Shown here: positions 27,744-36,376 of the stretch, piece by piece
How the letters are laid out: each line of letters begins with the position of its first letter
Numbering within the stretch: the stretch's first letter is position 1
Assembly: GCA_035530655.1 (NCBI GenBank)
Contig: DATKUK010000063.1
Span: 68,031 to 132,030, forward strand
DNA length: 64,000 nt
Reading direction: 5' to 3'
From: DATKUK01 sp035530655
GTDB lineage: Bacteria > Planctomycetota > Phycisphaerae > UBA1845 > DATKUK01
Translations under genes and position numbers: made by a program
Notes under the pieces: generated by a model
What the model was told of the DNA's origin: nothing
Database searches by the model: none
What the model saw: the letters and a program-made list of their open reading frames with translations, nothing else

Positions 27744-28397
27744 CTACACGAGGGCGTTGAGGCGGGCCTTCAGTTCGGCCGGGTGGAAGTTGCGCCCGGG
27801 ACAGAGCGTCTTGCCGGTGATCTCGCGATGCGTGTGGATCTGTATCAGGGAGATGTCACACTGATTCGTGAGGTAATGGCACAACCGCGCGAGCGAATGC
27901 ATCTGTGCGGGCGTGGGGTATGATTGCTCGAAGTTGCCGATCAGGCAGACGCCGATGCCGTGGTCGTTGTAGAAGTTGTCGGGTGTCTTGCAGTGGGCGC
28001 CGTGCTTCTGCTTGGTCCAGCGCGGGCCGATGAACACTTTGCCGTCGGGGTAGGCGATCCCGTTGCCAATGACCCAATGGTACCCCAGTTCGTCCCACCC
28101 GTTGTGATCGCGGTGGTAGCGGTCCATGGCGTAGGGGCTGGCGTCGTCGTTGGCGGAATGGTGCACCACAATGCATTCCCAGCGCGACGACATACCCAGC
28201 GAGGGCATCCACCCATTCGCGCCGTGCGTGACCGGCTTGGGTGTGGGACGGGGCGGAGGGGCGATCGGCACGGGTCGGCGCGGCGACCGCACGTGCACGA
28301 TCGGATCGGGCAGCTCATCCAGCAGTTTGAATTGCTTCTGCCCGCATCCGCCGCAGACCAGTAGTAGTCCGTACTTGAGTACTTCGCGTCGATCCAT
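27744..28397 (-). CDS. N-acetylmuramoyl-L-alanine amidase, lipoprotein
   Basis: 217 residues. The N-terminus LKYGLLLVCGGCGQ looks like a lipoprotein signal with Cys after GG. A Pro-rich linker (residues ~35-55) precedes an Amidase_2/PGRP domain. The zinc ligands are visible: His in CIVVHHSAND, His in IQIHTHREITG, and Cys in KTLCPG. The domain cleaves the bond between N-acetylmuramic acid and the peptide stem. The protein is probably attached to the periplasmic membrane. It may assist in cell-wall recycling or division. Confidence 0.88.
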   Translation of the reverse strand: MDRREVLKYGLLLVCGGCGQKQFKLLDELPDPIVHVRSPRRPVPIAPPPRPTPKPVTHGANGWMPSLGMSSRWECIVVHHSANDDASPYAMDRYHRDHNGWDELGYHWVIGNGIAYPDGKVFIGPRWTKQKHGAHCKTPDNFYNDHGIGVCLIGNFEQSYPTPAQMHSLARLCHYLTNQCDISLIQIHTHREITGKTLCPGRNFHPAELKARLNALV

Positions 28398-28589
28398 GGG
28401 GTAACCCGCAACCTACCGAGAAGACCTACGCCCAGGCTCCGCGGTTGTCAACCGCCTATATATATCGGGCTGACGGATCGAGTTCGTCAATGCAATTCGC
28501 CACTGAGCCCGGTGCCGGCGGCTGTCGAAATGGGGCCGGCAGGCCCTGGCGGGATCTGCGGATCGCCACGAGCGGAGGCTGGACTTTTC

Positions 28590-28610
28590 TTAGTGTACCA
28601 TATACACTTA
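28590..28610 (+). promoter_or_regulatory. NrtR-type operator
   Basis: An imperfect 21-bp palindrome: half-sites TTAGTGTA (28590-28597) and TACACTTA (28603-28610) around a 5-base spacer. It contains the GT-N7-AC core (28595-28605) described for NrtR sites. It lies 57 bases upstream of the nrtR start and ahead of nadA, consistent with autoregulation. Confidence 0.7.
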
Positions 28611-28667
28611 CTCAAGTGCGGCGTTTGGGCCATTGGCTGCTACAAGAGGAAGGTTGATTCTGCCCCC

Positions 28668-29429
28668 ATGTCCGGTGCGGGCCGAACAGTCCGGATGCAA
28701 CAGAGCCGACCCGCAGGCGGCGAGGATCGGTCAGAAGGGCGTTACACGTACCGCCATCCGCGTCCGTCGGTGGCGGCGGACATGATCGTTTTCCGCATGG
28801 TCGACGAGCGGCTGTGCGTGCTGCTGGTGCGGCGGGGGCGCGAGCCGTTTGTCGGGCACTGGGCGCTGCCGGGTGGGTTCGTGAACATCGATGAGTCGCT
28901 CGAAGATGCCGCCCGGCGGGAGCTGGCAGAGGAGACGGCCGTAACCGACGTGTGGCTGGAGCAGCTCTACACGTTTGGCTGTCCGGACCGCGATCCGCGC
29001 GGGCGGGTAATTTCGGTGGCGTACTATGCGCTAATTCCTGCCGATCGGCCGGTGCAGCCCGAGGCGGGCGACGACGCAGACCAGGTACGCTGGGCGCCCG
29101 CCGATGATCCGCCGGCGCTGGCCTTCGATCACAACGAGGTGTTGCGGTGTGCTGTGGGGCGGCTTCGGACCAAGCTGGAGTACACCACGGCCGGCTTTGC
29201 CCTGCTGCCGTCGACGTTCACCCTCTCACAGTTGCAGCGGGTGTACGAGGCGGTGCTGGGTCGCACGCTCGACAAGCGCAACTTCCGTCGGAAGGTGCTG
29301 ATGCTGAACATTCTCAAGCCGACCGATCGAACGCACAGGGACGGGCGGCATCGTCCGGCCCGGCTGTATCGGCTGGCGCAGAGGCGTTTTGAGAACTTAA
29401 AAGATCGGGGAATTCTGTTTCCGTTTTGA
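28668..29429 (+). CDS. nrtR: NrtR-type Nudix regulator of NAD synthesis
   Basis: 253 residues. A Nudix domain near residues 35-165 carries GGFVNIDESLEDAARRELAEET, written here as its key residues Gly, Glu, Arg-Glu-x-x-Glu-Glu, matching the catalytic box. The C-terminal part (ALLPSTFTLSQLQRVYEAVLGRTLDKRNFRRK, in outline) is the winged-helix DNA-binding domain of NrtR. Such proteins repress NAD genes and release DNA on binding ADP-ribose-type ligands. The neighbour 33 bases downstream is nadA. Because the full Nudix box is kept, it may also hydrolyse ADP-ribose. The ATG at 28668 is likely but its ribosome binding site is 14 bases away. Confidence 0.85.
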   Translation: MSGAGRTVRMQQSRPAGGEDRSEGRYTYRHPRPSVAADMIVFRMVDERLCVLLVRRGREPFVGHWALPGGFVNIDESLEDAARRELAEETAVTDVWLEQLYTFGCPDRDPRGRVISVAYYALIPADRPVQPEAGDDADQVRWAPADDPPALAFDHNEVLRCAVGRLRTKLEYTTAGFALLPSTFTLSQLQRVYEAVLGRTLDKRNFRRKVLMLNILKPTDRTHRDGRHRPARLYRLAQRRFENLKDRGILFPF

Positions 29430-29462
29430 TCGCGGCCGGGCTGGGCCGCAGGATGGATAGAC

Positions 29463-30593
29463 ATGGCCATGTTATACCAACCGCCGCTGCCCGATGCGTA
29501 CGCGGGGATAGCTGAGCCGGAGTTGCTCGAGCGGATTCGTCGGCACAAGGAGCGGTTCGGCTCGCGGCTGGTGATTCTGGGTCATCACTATCAGGCTGAC
29601 GACGTGGTGCAGTTCGCCGACTTTACCGGCGACAGCCTGAAGCTATCGCAGCTTGCAGCCGAGCAGAAGCAGGCGGAGTTTGTGGTTTTCTGCGGCGTAC
29701 ACTTTATGGCGGAGTCGGCCGACATTCTGAGCGACGATCGTGTGAAGGTGATCCTGCCCGACCTGTCGGCCGGTTGCAGCATGGCCGACATGGCCGAGAT
29801 CGACCAGGTGGACGAGGCGTGGACGTTCCTGAGGTCGGCGACGGGCGAGACGATTATCCCGATCACGTACGTGAACTCGGCCGCCAGCATCAAGGCGTTC
29901 TGCGGGCGCCAAGGAGGGGCGTGCTGCACGTCGGGCAACGCGCGGGCGGTGCTGGAGTGGGCGATGGGACAGGGGGAGAAGGTGCTTTTCCTTCCGGACC
30001 AGCACCTGGGCCGCAACACGGCGTATGCGATGGGTTGGCCGTTGGAGTCGATGGTGGTGTACGACCCGGTGCTGCCCGAGGGCGGAGTGACCGAGCAGCA
30101 GGTGCGCGACGCCAAGTTCGTCCTGTGGCAGGGGTACTGTAGCGTGCACATGCTGTTTACGGTGGAGCACTGCCGGCAGATTCGTCGGCTCGACGATGCG
30201 TTCCAGATCATCGTTCATCCGGAGTGCACGTGGGAAGTGGTGCAGGAGGCCGACCTGGCCGGCAGCACCGAATACATCATCCGGGCGCTGTCCGAGGCGC
30301 CGGCCGGCAGCAAGTGGGCGGTTGGCACGGAGGTTAACCTGGTGAGTCGTCTGGCCAAGCGGCACGCGCCGGACAAGACCGTGCGAAGCCTGAGCGACAT
30401 TCAGTGTCTGTGCACGACGATGTACCGCATCGACCCGCGGCATCTGCTGTGGTCGCTTGATGAGTTGGCGGCTGGGCGCGTGGTCAATCAGATCCGGGTC
30501 GATCCGCAGACGAAGCGCGAGGCGATTGTGGCGTTGGAGCGGATGCTGTCGAACGTACCGTCGGCGCCGGCGGCGATTGCGGGAGCGAGGTAA
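29463..30593 (+). CDS. nadA: quinolinate synthase
   Basis: 376 residues. Condenses iminoaspartate with dihydroxyacetone phosphate to give quinolinate in de novo NAD synthesis, using a 4Fe-4S cluster. Motifs visible: ILGHHYQADDVVQFAD for substrate binding, SAGCSMADMAEIDQ with one cluster Cys, and later Cys in HPECTWEV and SDIQCLCTTMYRI. It lies directly after nrtR and is probably controlled by the operator at 28590. The usual partner genes nadB and nadC are not adjacent. Confidence 0.97.
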   Translation: MAMLYQPPLPDAYAGIAEPELLERIRRHKERFGSRLVILGHHYQADDVVQFADFTGDSLKLSQLAAEQKQAEFVVFCGVHFMAESADILSDDRVKVILPDLSAGCSMADMAEIDQVDEAWTFLRSATGETIIPITYVNSAASIKAFCGRQGGACCTSGNARAVLEWAMGQGEKVLFLPDQHLGRNTAYAMGWPLESMVVYDPVLPEGGVTEQQVRDAKFVLWQGYCSVHMLFTVEHCRQIRRLDDAFQIIVHPECTWEVVQEADLAGSTEYIIRALSEAPAGSKWAVGTEVNLVSRLAKRHAPDKTVRSLSDIQCLCTTMYRIDPRHLLWSLDELAAGRVVNQIRVDPQTKREAIVALERMLSNVPSAPAAIAGAR

Positions 30594-30828
30594 CTGCGGC
30601 GAGCGGCGTGCCCGATCCCAGCACTCGTAGGGCGCGCAAGTTGCTTGCAGGCGCTCGGGGGCTGTGGCTGGTGGTGGGGGCAGCGCTCACCCACTGCCCA
30701 CCCTTGCTGCGGAACGCTGTTGCTTCGCAGGGATGGGACACCCAAGCGAGTTGCACAATCTTCATCCTATCGCGTCGCGTCGGTTTGCTGCTAGACTGGG
30801 GCGTGCCAGGCAGGTGGGAGTGCGTGTC

Positions 30829-31974
30829 ATGCAGGCGACGATGATCGGCGATTACGGCGAGTGGGCGGCGGGATTGGTGGGCGACGGGCCGGCGAAGCTC
30901 AGCTTTCGGCGCGACGAGTTCGTTGACGTCGAGGACTGGCGGCGACGGGCGCGGCAGCGTGTGATCGAGCGTCTGGCCCCGCCGACATTGCAGACGCCGA
31001 AGGACATCGAACTCGTCGAATCGGGCCGTCACGACGGGCTGGACGTGGAGTTGCTTCGCTGGCACGTGGGCTACGGTCGTGCGACCGAGGCGGTGCTGCT
31101 GAAACCCACCGGCCAGAAGGGTCCGCTGCCGGGTGTGCTGGCGTTACACGATCACAGCGGCAAGAAGTACTTTGGCCGTCGAAAGATCGCTCGCTGGGCG
31201 CAGCGGCACCCGCTGATGGCCGAGCACCACGAGCACTACTACGGCGGCCGGGCGTGGGCGAACGAACTGGCCAAACGGGGTTATGTGGTGTTGGTACACG
31301 ACTGCTTCGGCTTCGCCAGTCGTCGGGTGCGGCCAAGCGAGTGTACCGAGCCGGTGTGCGGCGTTGCGGTGGATCCGAGCGACGACGATCACGACTCGAT
31401 CGCTGCCTACAACCGCTGGGCCGCCGGACACGAGCACATCATGGCCAAGTCGCTGTTCTGCGCGGGCACGACCTGGCCGGGGGCGTTCTGGCAGGAGGAT
31501 CGCGTGGCGCTGGACATTCTGGCGGCCCGCGACGACGTGGATGCGGGGCGATTGGGTTGCGGCGGCCTGTCGGGCGGTGGACTGCGGACGTGTTTTCTGG
31601 CGGGGTTGGACGAGCGGATCGGCTGTGCGGTGTGTGCCGGGTTTATGAGCACGTGGCGTGACTTTCTACTGCGCAAGGTTCATACGCACACCTGGATGAC
31701 GTATGTGCCGTTGCTGCCGGCGGAGTTGGACTTCCCGGAGATTCTGGGTTTGCGGGCGCCTGCACCAACCATGGTGATGCACTGTACGGAAGATCGGCTG
31801 TTCTCCAACAAAGCGGTGCGCGACAGCGAAGTCGTGCTGGGGGCGATCTTCGCCAAGGCTGGGGGTGCAAACAACTTGCGGTTCGAGTATTATCCGGGCG
31901 GTCACAAGTTCGATGTGACGATGCAGCGCGAGGCCTTCGATTTCTTCGATCGGCATCTGGGCTGTGGCGATTGA
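30829..31974 (+). CDS. alpha/beta-hydrolase (dienelactone-hydrolase-like)
   Basis: 381 residues. The fold is recognised from PGVLALHDHSGKKYF (oxyanion side), the nucleophile elbow GCGGLSGGGLR with Ser near residue 248, HCTEDRLFSN carrying the acid Asp, and YYPGGHKFD with the His. No signal peptide is present. Related planctomycete proteins act on esters of sugars or plant compounds; the substrate cannot be assigned. The start is an ATG preceded by GGGAG. Confidence 0.75.
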   Translation: MQATMIGDYGEWAAGLVGDGPAKLSFRRDEFVDVEDWRRRARQRVIERLAPPTLQTPKDIELVESGRHDGLDVELLRWHVGYGRATEAVLLKPTGQKGPLPGVLALHDHSGKKYFGRRKIARWAQRHPLMAEHHEHYYGGRAWANELAKRGYVVLVHDCFGFASRRVRPSECTEPVCGVAVDPSDDDHDSIAAYNRWAAGHEHIMAKSLFCAGTTWPGAFWQEDRVALDILAARDDVDAGRLGCGGLSGGGLRTCFLAGLDERIGCAVCAGFMSTWRDFLLRKVHTHTWMTYVPLLPAELDFPEILGLRAPAPTMVMHCTEDRLFSNKAVRDSEVVLGAIFAKAGGANNLRFEYYPGGHKFDVTMQREAFDFFDRHLGCGD

Positions 31975-32080
31975 CGCACCGGTCCTGGGAGGTGAAGTCA
32001 GCGGCGCGTTTTGCATGCACGGCGGTGGTCGGCTGTTTTGTGCCTCGTGGGCATGCAGGCGCTTGTAGGAGATATGAACG

Positions 32081-32545
32081 ATGCAGGAGCCTATTCGGAT
32101 TATGCCGCATCATTTTGTGGATATTGTTCGGGCCCATTTTTCGACGGGGCAGGTTCCCTCGTCGGGTAAACTCGGTCACGACGTAGATCGCGTCGTCGCA
32201 CGGTTACTGGACGACAGGGACGCCGTGCTGGAGATCGCTCTTGGGTCGGATGACATCTGCACGCCGTGTGCGTACTTCGCGGGCGGGCGATGCAACAACA
32301 CAATCGACACCAGCGTCCGCAAGGGCGCGCCGCCGTTGATGTCCAATTACAACCTGCTGATCGACGAAAGATGGTGCCGGCGCCTGGACCTGTCAGAGGG
32401 CGATCAACTGACGGCCCGACAATTCTGTCGGCGGTTGCAGGACCATGTCGGCGATATAGGGTCGATCTACACTGAAACGCCGGCTGCAACGAGGACGCAG
32501 TGGGCTGAAGGGCTTGAGAAGGGGATTGCCGCCTATCTCGCATGA
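32081..32545 (+). CDS. DUF1284-like protein
   Basis: 154 residues. IRIMPHHFVDIV near the start and SDDICTPCAYFAGGRCNN in the middle match the HH and Cys-rich motifs of the DUF1284 family, a possible metal-binding protein of unknown function. The Cys cluster (three within 12 residues) could hold iron-sulfur or zinc. It has an upstream ribosome binding site AGGAGAT. Confidence 0.6.
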   Translation: MQEPIRIMPHHFVDIVRAHFSTGQVPSSGKLGHDVDRVVARLLDDRDAVLEIALGSDDICTPCAYFAGGRCNNTIDTSVRKGAPPLMSNYNLLIDERWCRRLDLSEGDQLTARQFCRRLQDHVGDIGSIYTETPAATRTQWAEGLEKGIAAYLA

Positions 32546-32687
32546 CGGGTTGGTGCCGGGGGAGAATCAGGCACCCTTGCTGTAGGTTCGCCACGGTCGT
32601 AGGCTTGTGCAGCCGACCGGCAGTTCCGCCGGCCGCTGTGACGGTGCAGCGGCTGAGGGCCGGCTATGCGCGTAAGAGGAGTCGAAG

Positions 32688-33893
32688 ATGTCGGATTCTA
32701 AGGCGCGGGCCAGACAGGCTGTGCTGCATGCAGCAGACTGGTACGTCAACTCGCAGGTGACGTTCGCCAAGCCCTGTTGGGACGCGAACCATGGGCGGTT
32801 CGTTTACACCTATCACATGCCCAGCAAACAGGTGGTGCTGGGGATAAGCTGGACGCAGGCCCGGGCGATCATGATTCTACTGGGCGCCCACGAAATGACG
32901 GGCGAGCAGAAGTATATGACGGCGGCGCGGCTGGGCGGCGAGTACATCCGCAACCTTCAGATCCTCGACGCCCGCGTCCCGCGCTGCTACGGGGCGATCC
33001 GCGAGGAGGTGCCCACGTCGTGGTACGTCAACGTTCGTGACAGCATGGAGGCAGCCGCGGGACTGATGCATCTATACCGCGCGACGCGTGACGAGGAGTA
33101 CCTGTATCGCGCGCGGCTGTGGGCGGCGTGGTACTTCGGCAACTGCCTCATGCCGGACGGGTGGCCGCAAGGCAAGTTCTATCTTTACGGGCAGCAGCCG
33201 GATGACTTCGCCGGCAAGTTTTTCCAGGCCGGCGGGGCACACGTGTTCTACTACCTGTGGAAGGCGACCGGGTGGGCGGAGTATCTGGACAAGGGTGCCC
33301 TGACGCTGGTCGACGGGTTGCTCAAGCGCTTCGTGCGCGAGGATGGGGTGATTGTCACCGGGTCGGACGATCCTCACCACGGCACCAAGGCCGCGCGAGA
33401 GGCAGGCGTGGCGGTCAACGACGACGGTGCGGGCACCGCGATCCTGGTGGCCTACGCAGCCACGGGCGAGCAGCGATATCTCGACGCGGCCGTTCGCTAC
33501 GGTGAGTACCTGATCAGGCAGGACGTGCCCGAGCTTTGGGCGGCTCTGGGTGGGCGAATGCTGTTTCTATACGACCTGGCGAGGGTGGCGGGCGACAACC
33601 GATTCGCCAAGTGGGCGGACGGTCAGATCGAGACGTTGCTCGAGCGTCAGCAGCTCGATACGGACGATCCCTTGGCGCGCGGTGGATTCATCGGCGAGGA
33701 CGAGCCGACGGATGGTTACTTCGGCGGCCAGGGAGCTGAGTATGTGGTTAACCGCGCGACGGCGTACAGCGCATTGGCGCTGATGCGGTACCTCGGCGAG
33801 ATCACCGGCCCGTATTACGGCGCCGACCGCTGGGACGTGTCGATCGAGACCCCGGCTGAAAGTCCGGCCGTGTGGGGCATCATTTCTGAATAG
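32688..33893 (+). CDS. (alpha/alpha)6-barrel glycosidase-like protein
   Basis: 401 residues. The sequence is a series of paired amphipathic helices with aromatic clusters (SWYVNVRDSMEAAAGLMHLYRAT, in outline; GTAILVAYAATGEQRYLDAAVRYGEYL, in outline), the layout of six-hairpin glycosidases such as GH88/GH105. No signal peptide is visible. I cannot assign a specific family or catalytic residues. It lies 142 bases after the DUF1284-like gene; AGAGGAGTCGAAG gives a good ribosome binding site. Confidence 0.6.
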   Translation: MSDSKARARQAVLHAADWYVNSQVTFAKPCWDANHGRFVYTYHMPSKQVVLGISWTQARAIMILLGAHEMTGEQKYMTAARLGGEYIRNLQILDARVPRCYGAIREEVPTSWYVNVRDSMEAAAGLMHLYRATRDEEYLYRARLWAAWYFGNCLMPDGWPQGKFYLYGQQPDDFAGKFFQAGGAHVFYYLWKATGWAEYLDKGALTLVDGLLKRFVREDGVIVTGSDDPHHGTKAAREAGVAVNDDGAGTAILVAYAATGEQRYLDAAVRYGEYLIRQDVPELWAALGGRMLFLYDLARVAGDNRFAKWADGQIETLLERQQLDTDDPLARGGFIGEDEPTDGYFGGQGAEYVVNRATAYSALALMRYLGEITGPYYGADRWDVSIETPAESPAVWGIISE

Positions 33894-33991
33894 GCGCCTG
33901 CGCTTCGGGCGTCGGAATGGCGCGTTTGACCATAGTGCAGCGTAAGGCGTAAGCGAGTTCGCCGGACGCGCGTGGCGGTTCGTCACTGCGA

Positions 33992-34840
33992 TCACGCGTC
34001 GCCGCTAGTGAGTCGCGCTGCTTCAATCTGAATGAAGCTTCGCAGGTCTATGTCGAGGCGGCTGCTCAGGCGGCGCTCGTAGTCTTTCTCCGCATCGAGA
34101 TTGAGGCTGAGCGGATCGTCGACGGATTTCTTCTCCAGGAAAATGTAGCGGCAACCTTGTTCGCCTGCGACGACATTGTGCGCGACGCCGTTGGGGTAGA
34201 TCAGCACGTCGCCGGGACCGATTTGGAGCGTCTCAATGTCGTCGACGGTTCGGCCGATGTCCACTCGCGCCGTTCCTTCCCACACGTAGTAGGCCTGCCA
34301 GGCGTGTCGGACGTCGGGCGGCAGGCCCAGGGCGTGATGGCTGTGGCAGGGCACGATGTGGTGCGGCGGAATGGTCAGCTCCTGGGCGAGCACGTCGCGG
34401 CTGCTGCCCCACAGCTTGTCGACGTAGGTGATGCCCTGCGGATTGAACTTCGAGAAGTCGCTGCCCCAGCCGTGGCTCGAGCCGCGGTACTGCGTGCGGA
34501 TGTAGCCATTGGCCCGACCCTTGGGCACCAGGATCGGACCGATGGCCAAGTCGGGCGCGTCGCCCACCGGGGCGTACTCGCACACGAGCAGCAGGCCCTC
34601 GGTCTGATAGGGTAGGGCCTTGGGCTCGCCGGGCGGCAGGTAGAGGAAATCCTCCTGATCGACTCGGACGCCGCCCACCTCGGCGTGGCCGCGGATGCCG
34701 TTGATCGTCACGGATCGGCCGCGAAGCTCGATCCGGCCCTCGCCCTCCAGGGCGACCAATTCCATGGCCTCGGCGGTCTGCCGGTAGGAAAAAACGGTGC
34801 CTGGCCGACGGACTTTCGTAAGGAGTTCCCCGTAGCCCAT
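33992..34840 (-). CDS. bicupin protein
   Basis: 282 residues in two cupin domains. The first has FLYLPPGEPKALPY as its motif 2. The second has IVPCHSHHALGLP for motif 1 (His, His, then a Glu in YVWEGTARVDIG) and VLIYPNGVAHNVVAG for motif 2. This layout resembles sugar isomerases such as KduI-like or oxidative dioxygenases; the function is not assignable. The ATG at 34840 has AAGGAGCAAAGGA upstream, whereas the longer frame to 34975 has none. Confidence 0.75.
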   Translation of the reverse strand: MGYGELLTKVRRPGTVFSYRQTAEAMELVALEGEGRIELRGRSVTINGIRGHAEVGGVRVDQEDFLYLPPGEPKALPYQTEGLLLVCEYAPVGDAPDLAIGPILVPKGRANGYIRTQYRGSSHGWGSDFSKFNPQGITYVDKLWGSSRDVLAQELTIPPHHIVPCHSHHALGLPPDVRHAWQAYYVWEGTARVDIGRTVDDIETLQIGPGDVLIYPNGVAHNVVAGEQGCRYIFLEKKSVDDPLSLNLDAEKDYERRLSSRLDIDLRSFIQIEAARLTSGDA

Positions 34841-35614
34841 TCCTTTGCTCCTTGGCTGGCGGTTTTCTGCCCGGGATCCGTGTGTCGCGGGCGGCCGCAT
34901 GATGTCCCGCAGTGGACCGGCGGCCTGCGGTCGGCGACGGGCGGCTATCCTGCTGTCGCGAGCGGCGGCGGTCAAGTTTCTGGGGTGTTTTGCAGAGGGT
35001 TGTGGCGAGGAAGGCAGGTTACCGGACTGGTATGGGCTCGGCGACTGTGGGCTGGGTTGACACGTCTGGGGCAGGCGAAGCGGATTGGCTGGTTGCTAGT
35101 GCGGCACCTGGAGCCCTTGACGGGGCCCGGCGGTGGGGGCAAAAATTTGCTTGGCAGGGGTGGACGTATTGTGCTGGTGTTGCTAGACTACCAGTGCTGG
35201 AACCCCGAGCGAAGCCGAACGTTTGCTCACATCGGCTTCTGAGTTACCGCCTTATTGGCCATGGCTTCACGGTTTCTCGGCGCTGAGCCAAGTGGCCACG
35301 TACATATGTGAGCGTAGGGTGGCCCAGTACCCGGCGGGGCGTGGCCGCTTGCCACGGCCGGGCGCACCGACAGACTCCGGGCGTGATCGTGCGATCGAGC
35401 ACACGGGCTGGTTGCTCCGGTGGGCAGCGTGGCCGGGGCGGCGAGCGGCGTCTGGGCACGGGCTGCGAGGGCGAAAGCAGCCAGGCTGTGCCGCGTGGCA
35501 GGTCGTCCGGTGATTTGAAATGAGCGGATTCGGATTTCGGCGTATCGCAGCAGGGCGGGCGGTTGCTGGGTGGCTCAGGTCGGCGGTTTCCGGTTGCGTC
35601 AAGCGAGGCGGGGT
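34841..35614. other. 774-base stretch without a recognised gene
   Basis: This interval separates the divergent bicupin and coaE genes. It is GC-rich, contains frames in several directions with no start sites, domains or signals, and shows no tRNA, riboswitch or known small RNA motif. It may hold regulatory sequence for either neighbour. Confidence 0.4.
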
Positions 35615-36283
35615 GTGATCGATCACAAGCCTATCGTTGGTCTGGCAGGAGGCGTCGGCTCGGGTAAAAGCCGGGTGGCGGCCGAGATGGCCAAGCTTGG
35701 TGCGACGGTAATCGATTCGGACCAGCTTTCGCAGCAAGAGCTTGAGACGCAAGAGGTTAAGGAAGTGCTTCAAGAGTGGTTCGGACCGTCGGTGTTCACT
35801 CCGGATGGATTGGTGGATCGCCAGAAGCTGGCGGCGGTGATCTTCGGCGATTCTGCACAGCGTCTGCGGGTGGAGCGGCTTTTGCATCCGCGTGTGGCCC
35901 GGCGCCGTGCCGAACTGATGGAGCAGGCACGAGTGGACGACTCGGTGGCGGCGGTTGTGCTGGACAGCCCGCTGTTGTTTGAGGTGGACCTGGACCTCCA
36001 ATGTGACGTGGTGGTTTTCGTGGCCACGGCAGAGTCGACGCGTCTGGCGAGGCTGGCACGCTTGCGGGGGTGGGACGTTCAGGAGCTAAAGCGACGCGAA
36101 AAATGGCACAAAACGCTGGACTTTAAGAGGGCTCGGTCCGACTATATAATAGATAACGATTCGAGCATCGACTCGCTCTGCCGCCAGGTGGAGAAAACCT
36201 TTTCCAAGATAATCTCCTCGGTACAAGCCGCCAAAACGCCCAGAGGAACGTGCGGAACTGACCTGGGAGCAGCCGATACGTAG
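35615..36283 (+). CDS. coaE: dephospho-CoA kinase
   Basis: 222 residues. Final step of coenzyme A synthesis: phosphorylates the 3'-OH of dephospho-CoA. The P-loop VGLAGGVGSGKS is near the N-terminus. DSDQLSQ is the usual substrate-binding DAD-like segment, and VVLDSPLLFEVDL carries the next conserved motif; ADYIIDND-like RSDYIIDNDSS is near the C-terminus. A GTG at 35615 is selected as start because family proteins begin a few residues before the P-loop. It is followed 93 bases later by rho. Confidence 0.93.
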   Translation: MIDHKPIVGLAGGVGSGKSRVAAEMAKLGATVIDSDQLSQQELETQEVKEVLQEWFGPSVFTPDGLVDRQKLAAVIFGDSAQRLRVERLLHPRVARRRAELMEQARVDDSVAAVVLDSPLLFEVDLDLQCDVVVFVATAESTRLARLARLRGWDVQELKRREKWHKTLDFKRARSDYIIDNDSSIDSLCRQVEKTFSKIISSVQAAKTPRGTCGTDLGAADT

Positions 36284-36376
36284 CACCGGCGGGGCCATCG
36301 GTGTGAAGTGCCTCGACCCCGTAGAACAACTGATCGACCTTCCCCGTCGGAGGGTCTCAAGTAGGAGGATGGTTTG

